Assembly: GCA_031283505.1 (NCBI GenBank)
Contig: JAITBO010000110.1
Coordinates: 1 to 8,765 of the forward strand
From: Treponema sp.
Lineage (GTDB): Bacteria; Spirochaetota; Spirochaetia; Treponematales; Breznakiellaceae
DNA: 8,765 nt
Direction of reading: 5' to 3'
Shown one piece after another: positions 4,510 through 8,765 of the stretch. The position numbers were made by a program, and so were the translations under genes. Numbering within the stretch: the stretch's first letter is position 1; each line of letters starts with the position of its first letter. The notes below the pieces were generated by a model. It was not told the origin of the DNA. It saw only the letters and a program-made list of their open reading frames with translations, and did no database searches.

Positions 4510-5991
4510 ATGCTTGAACGGCTTGCTCCAACGGGGAGCGGTTTCCCCACCGTTTATATCGGAGATCATACACTACATTCCCGGTACAATCCTCTCGCGG
4601 AGGCGGAAAGGTATATCAATTCCCTCCACTTCCGGGAGGAGGTCCGTTTTTTTATTCTTCTGGAACCCGCCTTGGGTTATATCGCCCGGACGCTGAGGGA
4701 AAAGTTCCCACACACCGTTATTTTAACCCTCCATGTTTCTGATTTTTTTTCCGTCAATGAAATAAGTCCGGTTAACGCCGCCTTTACAGATGCGGTATGG
4801 AGTCCCGGTTCAGGGGAAACTCTGCTGCATTTTCTGGAAAATCATATACCGGATACGGAAGCGGCGTCGGTGGCCATAGTTGAATGGCGGCCCGCCCAGA
4901 CAGCCTTCGGCGGGGCATATCTCAGTCTCCTCGCGGAAATCGTGGAATACCTGAAAAGGGCGGACGCCAATAAACGGACAGCGGATAATTTTGGAAGACG
5001 GTGGTTTAAAAATGTATTTAAAAATCTTCGGCTGTTAAAAAAATCGCTCCGTTTCCATCCTTTTCCTTCTCCCGTAGTAATCACCGGCGCAGGACCTGGC
5101 CTGGAGGAAACTATCCCTCTTCTTACGGAACAGAAAAAGCATTCCTCCCTTTTCATCCTGGCAGTTTCATCCTCCGCCCCGGCGCTTCTGGCCGCAGGTT
5201 TACGGCCGGATTTGATACTCACCACAGACGGCGGAAACTGGGCCTTGCTGCATCTCTACGAAGCGCTCAGGGCTACGGGGGAGGGAATTCCGGCCTTTGC
5301 CGCAGGGATTACCGCTGCCCTCCCCTCTCAGTTCGCCGAGTTGTCCTGGTTTCCCATAAGCGACGGCTCCCTCTGGCAGAACCTTCTGCTGCGTAGTACG
5401 GGTCTTCCCTTTGCCGCCCTCCCCCAGCGGGGAACTGTAACCGCCGCCGCCTTGGATCTTGGGTTTACCCTCTTCCATGGCCCGGTTTATATAACCGGAG
5501 CGGATTTTGGCCATCGGGATATTCAAACCCACGCCAGGCCCTATAGTTTTGAACGGCTCCTTACGGAAAGAGCTTCCCGGCTTAATCCTTCGTACTCCCA
5601 AACCTTTGTCCGCGCTTCCGCCATCGCGGCCTCGGGCAGTCATGGCATTTATGCCCAGTGGTTTGCCCGGAAAATGGCTGCTTATCCGGACCGCCTCTTT
5701 TCTCTGGGAAACAACAATCCTATTTTTGATAAACGCAGTACCGGTATTTTTCCACGGGAATCAATGCCTGTAAAAGATTTCCCCGTAGAAATAGTAATAC
5801 CGAATGATAAACCATCCGCAGAAACAGCATCAACCGTATTACTGCGGGCGCTGGAATCCGGTGAAACCCGGGAGATACTTCTGCGGGAACTGGGCCCCCT
5901 GCTTTTCCCCTCCCCGGCCTCTGCCAAGGCGCCTAAGGTGGAAAAAGTCCGTGAAGAAATATACGCAGCCGCCGGGGTGGGTCATGGATAA
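4510..5991 (+). CDS. Maf/DUF115 family protein (MptE-like), probable flagellin or surface glycosylation, paralogue 1
   Basis: It carries the MAF_flag10/DUF115 core (PF01973, called 6-hydroxymethylpterin pyrophosphokinase MptE-like). Visible elements are FGRRWFKN at about 161-168, the nucleotide-binding-like VVITGAGPGLEE at 189-200, a region ending L-I-L-T-T-D-G-G at 235-242, and VYITGADFGH at 326-335. In flagellated bacteria, Maf proteins are required for adding nonulosonic-acid-type sugars to flagellin and resemble sialyltransferases in fold. Treponeme flagellar filament proteins are known to be glycosylated, which fits. The name MptE reflects an archaeal relative, and pterin chemistry is not implied. 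Residues 1-150 are divergent and have no clear glycine-rich motif, unlike paralogue 2. The gene starts one base after the upstream stop and overlaps the next gene by 8 bases. Family confidence is high; the exact sugar and target are inference. Confidence 0.87.
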   Translation: MLERLAPTGSGFPTVYIGDHTLHSRYNPLAEAERYINSLHFREEVRFFILLEPALGYIARTLREKFPHTVILTLHVSDFFSVNEISPVNAAFTDAVWSPGSGETLLHFLENHIPDTEAASVAIVEWRPAQTAFGGAYLSLLAEIVEYLKRADANKRTADNFGRRWFKNVFKNLRLLKKSLRFHPFPSPVVITGAGPGLEETIPLLTEQKKHSSLFILAVSSSAPALLAAGLRPDLILTTDGGNWALLHLYEALRATGEGIPAFAAGITAALPSQFAELSWFPISDGSLWQNLLLRSTGLPFAALPQRGTVTAAALDLGFTLFHGPVYITGADFGHRDIQTHARPYSFERLLTERASRLNPSYSQTFVRASAIAASGSHGIYAQWFARKMAAYPDRLFSLGNNNPIFDKRSTGIFPRESMPVKDFPVEIVIPNDKPSAETASTVLLRALESGETREILLRELGPLLFPSPASAKAPKVEKVREEIYAAAGVGHG

Positions 5992-7672
5992 GGGTTTTTT
6001 CTTTGAGCGTAATCTATTAGCCCTCTCCCGGTTTGACCCCGCCCTCTGTTCCCGCCTGTCCGGAGCTGAAACTACCAAAGGTAGATATAAATTTATCGAT
6101 TCCCGTTTCGGAGAATCTATTCCCGCTTTACTGGATTCCTCCGGCGCCGCCCATCCGCTACATTCCCTGGTGGACCCCCGGAAAGAAGGGAAACGCCTGG
6201 TTTCCACCCTTGGCACTGAGGGATTCCTCATCCTCTTCGGTTTGGGCGGCGGATTCCATGTGGAAGCTGCCCTTGAACGGCCCGGAACCGAGGAAGTTAC
6301 GGTGGTTGATTTTGATATTCACGGCGTAGCGGAACTGTTAAGCTCCCGGGAATATATCGGTATCTTTAACGACCCCCGGTTACGCCTGCTGGTGGATCCT
6401 TCCCGGGAAACCCTGGAAAAGCATATCCTGGACCGGTACAAGCCCGGTATCTGCGGCGGCATCGCCGTACTGCCCCTGCGTACCAGAACCGACCTTGGGC
6501 GCCCGCTGTTCACCGAGGCCGGAGAGGCGATTAAGTCCGCCATAGACGTGGTGTCCGCAGATTATTCAGTTCAAGCCTATTTCGGGAAGCGGTGGTTTTC
6601 CAACATCATCCATAATCTGCATCACGCAGAACAGAGCGCCCCTGCCCTTCCCCCTATCCGCAATGCCGCGGTATGCGCCGCAGGGCCAAGTCTGGATACT
6701 CAACTGCTGCGACTGCTGGAAAAAAAGAAACGCCCCTTCATTATTGCTGCGGATACTTCCCTGCCATGCCTGCTCAACGCCGGCCTGGAACCGGACGCGG
6801 TAGTTTCCATTGATTGTCAACATATCAGCTACTATCACTTTATGGCGGGGCTTCCCAAACATACCCTGCTCTTTCTTGACCTGGCCAGCCCACCCCTTGT
6901 GGCATCCCGCTCAAGCCGGCCTTATTTTTTTTCCGGCGGCCATCCCCTAACCCGTTATCTGTCCCGGTACTGGCGGCCCATACCGGAACTTGACACCTCC
7001 GGAGCAAATGTTACTTATGCGGCCCTATCCCTCTCTGAATACCTTGGCGCCAGGAATGTTGAGTTATACGGAGCCGATTTTTCCTACCCCCTGGGGGTCA
7101 GCTACGCCCGGGGAAGCTATATCCGTACGCTCTTTGAAAATCGTCAGAATCGCTGCGCTTCCCTGGAAACCCTGCACTCCGCTTTTCTTTACAGGACGCC
7201 CCTTTCCAAACAGAGCCCGAAAGAAAAACCCTGGTACTATGAAACGAAACCCCTAACCCTGTACCGGCAGCGGCTTGAAGACAGGGTCCGCAGTAGTACC
7301 ACAAGCGTATCCATCGTTCCGGGCATGGGCGCTCCCATACACCTGAAAGCCGGACCGGAGAAAACGGTCTCCGCGGGAAGCGTGTACCGGCTTTTTTCAT
7401 CCGGCAAAGCAGCCATGGGCGCCTGGGAATTCCTCGGCCAATACCGGAGTGAAATAGAATCCTTACCGGCCCTACGCGGACCGGTACAGCCCTATCTTAC
7501 CGCCCTTTCCCGGAAAGACAGCATAATTTTTACTACCCTGCTCCCCTCTATGGCAGCCGTGAAACGCCGGTTTCCGGACTTAGACAATCCCGGCGTACTC
7601 CAGGCGGTACGGGAATACTGCATTGAAGAATTAACCAAGGTTGCCGGTCCCCCCCCTATGGACCTCGGTTAG
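5984..7672 (+). CDS. Maf/DUF115 family protein (MptE-like), probable flagellin or surface glycosylation, paralogue 2
   Basis: The start is ATG 5984 (MDKGFFFERNLLALSR), with GGGGTGG upstream and an 8-base overlap with the previous gene. The open frame extends up to 180 bases further upstream, but that part lies inside the previous gene and is not needed. The 562-residue protein has an N-terminal FGLGGGF motif at 85-91 followed by an acidic strand V-V-D-F-D at 107-111, which looks Rossmann-like. The DUF115 core follows: FGKRWFSN at 200-207, AAVCAAGPSLD at 228-238, a S-I-D-C-Q-H segment at 275-280, and ELYGADFSYP at 360-369. The RWF, AGP and GADF motifs align with paralogue 1, so the two genes are an old tandem duplication. 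No membrane segment is visible. The likely role is glycan transfer to flagellin or another surface protein; substrate unknown. The gene ends the operon. Confidence 0.87.
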   Translation: MDKGFFFERNLLALSRFDPALCSRLSGAETTKGRYKFIDSRFGESIPALLDSSGAAHPLHSLVDPRKEGKRLVSTLGTEGFLILFGLGGGFHVEAALERPGTEEVTVVDFDIHGVAELLSSREYIGIFNDPRLRLLVDPSRETLEKHILDRYKPGICGGIAVLPLRTRTDLGRPLFTEAGEAIKSAIDVVSADYSVQAYFGKRWFSNIIHNLHHAEQSAPALPPIRNAAVCAAGPSLDTQLLRLLEKKKRPFIIAADTSLPCLLNAGLEPDAVVSIDCQHISYYHFMAGLPKHTLLFLDLASPPLVASRSSRPYFFSGGHPLTRYLSRYWRPIPELDTSGANVTYAALSLSEYLGARNVELYGADFSYPLGVSYARGSYIRTLFENRQNRCASLETLHSAFLYRTPLSKQSPKEKPWYYETKPLTLYRQRLEDRVRSSTTSVSIVPGMGAPIHLKAGPEKTVSAGSVYRLFSSGKAAMGAWEFLGQYRSEIESLPALRGPVQPYLTALSRKDSIIFTTLLPSMAAVKRRFPDLDNPGVLQAVREYCIEELTKVAGPPPMDLG

Positions 7673-7728
7673 GTTTCCGGGAACCCACGGGAACGGGTTA
7701 TGGGGGCCTTTGTTCGCGGGGCTTGGTT

Positions 7729-7764
7729 GCAGGCTGGGTGGGCTGCGTTCCCCACCCAGCCTGC
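7729..7764. terminator. Perfect 14-bp G+C-rich hairpin after the operon
   Basis: GCAGGCTGGGTGGG (7729-7742) pairs perfectly with CCCACCCAGCCTGC (7751-7764) around an 8-base loop. It lies 57 bp past the operon stop, between it and the convergent topoisomerase remnant. Neither side has a T-run, so it is not a classic intrinsic terminator. It could stabilise the 3' end of the mRNA, assist rho-independent pausing, or be part of a dispersed repeat. Confidence 0.45.
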
Positions 7765-7783
7765 CGCACCGGTTCTGCGAATC

Positions 7784-7827
7784 GGGCCGGGGGAGCCGCC
7801 AAAATGCACCTGCGGCTGCCCCGGCCC
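7784..7827. repeat. Second long G+C-rich hairpin (15 of 16 bp paired)
   Basis: GGGCCGGGGGAGCCGC (7784-7799) pairs with GCGGCTGCCCCGGCCC (7812-7827) except at one position, with a 12-base loop. It is followed at once by C-rich DNA up to 7857. Together with the 7729 hairpin it makes 7673-7858 far more G+C-rich than any gene in the window. I see no convincing gene here: frames on both strands give only P-, G-, A- and R-rich low-complexity products. Confidence 0.55.
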
Positions 7828-7858
7828 CCGCCCGCTTGCGGCCCGCCGCCCCCCCGTG

Positions 7859-8509
7859 CTATGTATAGAACCTTTGGAAACACACGGAAAAACTTGCTTT
7901 TGCGTAAGGTGAGTAGTAATTGCTTTTTCCCTCCCGCAGTGGATTTCCGCAGAAGGGGCAGCGGCCGGCTTCCTCTTGTGTATATATTTCCCGTTCTCCC
8001 TGTTTGATGCAGGACCGAAGGTACTCAATGATGGACCTTTTGAACTCCCCCGGATTTTCCTGAAGCTGCTGTTCCCAGGCGGAAGTTTCCCCCACATCGG
8101 CGATACGCCGGAGATGTTCATCTCTCTGTAATTGTTTGAGCAGGAACAGCCCTTTATTGGCGGCCTAGAGTTTTTTCTTATCCTCCCGGATATACCCTCG
8201 GTCAAACAGGTTCTTGATGATACTGGACCGGGTAGCGGGCATTCCCAAACCAATGAGCTTTGCCTCCTCTTTGTTTCGGGGATTTTCCACAAAGGCCAAA
8301 AGGGTACCCTGCGAGAATTCTTTTTGCGGGGAAGTTTTCTTGTTCAGGATTTCCAGCTTTAATAGGACGCAGGACTTTTCATCGAATTGATCTACTTCCT
8401 GATCTTCCTCCCCATCCGGCGCTTCTTTCAGGGTTGCCTTGAATCCCTCCTGAATCACCTCGTTGATAGTAGACTTGAAAGCATACTGATATGATGTGCC
8501 CCTTGTCAA
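7859..8509 (-). pseudogene. topB: DNA topoisomerase III remnant: C-terminal part, 5'-truncated, with an internal TAG
   Basis: Read leftward from 8509, the frame contains the type IA topoisomerase signature GLGMPATRSSIIKNLFDRGYI, normally G-x-G-T-P-A-T-R-x-x-I-I. An in-frame TAG (8167-8165) then interrupts it where the family usually has a tyrosine before the P-x-x-x-G-L stretch. The same frame resumes as K-G-L-F-L-L-K-Q-L and IADVGETSAWEQQLQENP, also typical of TopB, and ends with CPFCGNPL, the first half of a zinc ribbon; the second cysteine pair is not recognisable. It stops at 7859. About 215 codons remain of roughly 700 in an intact gene, and the DNA-binding toprim and catalytic tyrosine regions are absent. 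A TGA (8518-8516) just upstream of 8509 marks where homology ends, next to a probable insertion sequence. It is non-functional. Confidence 0.8.
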
Positions 8510-8598
8510 TAGTTTTCAAACAAAAATCTTAAAGTATTTATTTTCCTCCTCTCCTCTTAAATCAGTAAACGCCCAAACTGATACATCAAATATTAGAC

Positions 8599-8627
8599 TT
8601 GTTTAATAACCACAAAAATGATATATA
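8599..8627 (+). promoter_or_regulatory. Candidate transposase promoter
   Basis: TTGTTT (8599-8604) and TATATA (8622-8627) are separated by 17 bases. The -10 lies only 8 bases before ATG 8635, which would make the mRNA nearly leaderless. No ribosome binding site is visible, consistent with weak transposase expression. In such A+T-rich DNA the match could be chance. Confidence 0.3.
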
Positions 8628-8634
8628 AGATGGC

Positions 8635-8765
8635 ATGGGAAGGGGAAAAAAGGCGGCGGATGCCAAAGCGGTTCTTTTTAAGCGGTTGTACGGCGTAAAA
8701 CCCGATACGTTTCATAAAATGCTGTCGATTCTCCAAAAAGAGTTTGACGCATTGCATAAAAACGG
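8635..8765 (+). CDS. Transposase, N-terminal fragment (probably IS5-like, DDE_Tnp_4 type), cut by the window edge
   Basis: The frame from ATG 8635 reads MGRGKKAADAKAVLFKRLYG, followed by V-K-P-D-T-F-H-K-M-L and a segment ending in H-K-N. The F-K-R-L-x-G-V-x-x-x-T-F-x-K-M-L pattern is, from memory, the helix-turn-helix start of DDE transposases that continue with G-G-R-P-x-K-L-x-x-E-D. A TAA at 8626-8628 is just upstream in frame, so ATG 8635 is the only ATG start. The catalytic DDE residues would lie beyond the window. The family call rests on about 43 residues. Confidence 0.6.
   Translation, partial: MGRGKKAADAKAVLFKRLYGVKPDTFHKMLSILQKEFDALHKN

Larger units (their letters stand above)
8501..8765 (+). 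mobile_element. Left part of an insertion sequence, running off the right edge
   Basis: The topoisomerase sequence stops at about 8485-8515 and is followed by roughly 120 bases of A+T-rich non-coding DNA and then a transposase N-terminus. This is the arrangement expected at an insertion sequence end. I could not define the terminal inverted repeat because the other end is outside the window, so the left boundary is uncertain by about 20 bases. Confidence 0.5.

Noticed and set aside
5200..5643. Minus-strand 147-codon open frame within the first Maf gene
   Set aside because: It is an antisense shadow of a well-supported DUF115 gene and lacks a ribosome binding site.
5804..5983. Extended N-terminus for the second Maf protein
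   Set aside because: This part lies fully inside the previous Maf gene in another frame. The ATG at 5984 with GGGGTGG upstream and an 8-base overlap is the natural start.
7700..7912. Overlapping plus-strand open frames in the G+C-rich block
   Set aside because: Their products are P-, G-, A- and R-rich, explained by base composition and the palindromes, and they lack ribosome binding sites.
7669..8292. Long minus-strand open frame of 207 codons
   Set aside because: It runs antisense-frame through the topoisomerase remnant and the G+C-rich hairpin block. Its product is low-complexity with no family likeness, whereas the neighbouring frame clearly encodes TopB.

Overview
The window most likely comes from a spirochaete of the genus Treponema. 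The evidence is a tight operon with two consecutive Maf/DUF115 (MptE-like) proteins behind a long acidic protein and a second uncharacterised protein, an arrangement I associate with treponemes. The roughly half-G+C coding sequence of that operon suits the termite-gut treponemes better than the A+T-richer oral species. The genus call is inference; I could not run a search.

Left third (1-1740): a patchwork with clear signs of mobility and decay. Bases 1 to about 770 are strongly A+T-rich and hold a partial leftward gene with a good ribosome binding site, a divergent 111-residue protein built on a duplicated 17-residue motif, and a short broken gene frameshifted at a T7 run. The 111-residue gene lies between two nearly identical 31-bp direct repeats. 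Next come a pair of degenerate repeats with a 35-bp period resembling IS21-type ends, a strong intrinsic terminator, a degenerate tandem array built around GCTATAGC, and a chimeric reading frame that carries a complete lipoprotein signal peptide but stops soon afterwards at a second pair of 35-bp-period repeats.

Centre (1744-7672): a four-gene operon, with genes overlapping or separated by one base. It encodes (i) a 609-residue, highly acidic, low-complexity protein with a short coiled coil and a conserved-looking C-terminal segment; (ii) a 311-residue uncharacterised protein; (iii) a 493-residue Maf/DUF115 protein; (iv) a 562-residue Maf/DUF115 paralogue with an additional glycine-rich nucleotide-binding-like motif near its N-terminus. 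Maf proteins in flagellated bacteria are needed for flagellin glycosylation, so the operon probably makes or attaches a surface or flagellar glycan. The roles of the first two proteins are unknown.

Right end (7673-8765): a very G+C-rich segment with two long hairpins and C/G tracts, then, on the minus strand, the C-terminal third of a DNA topoisomerase III gene. That gene is 5'-truncated and interrupted by an in-frame TAG. Its broken end abuts an A+T-rich stretch and the N-terminus of a rightward transposase (probably IS5-like) that runs off the window, so an insertion sequence probably broke the gene.
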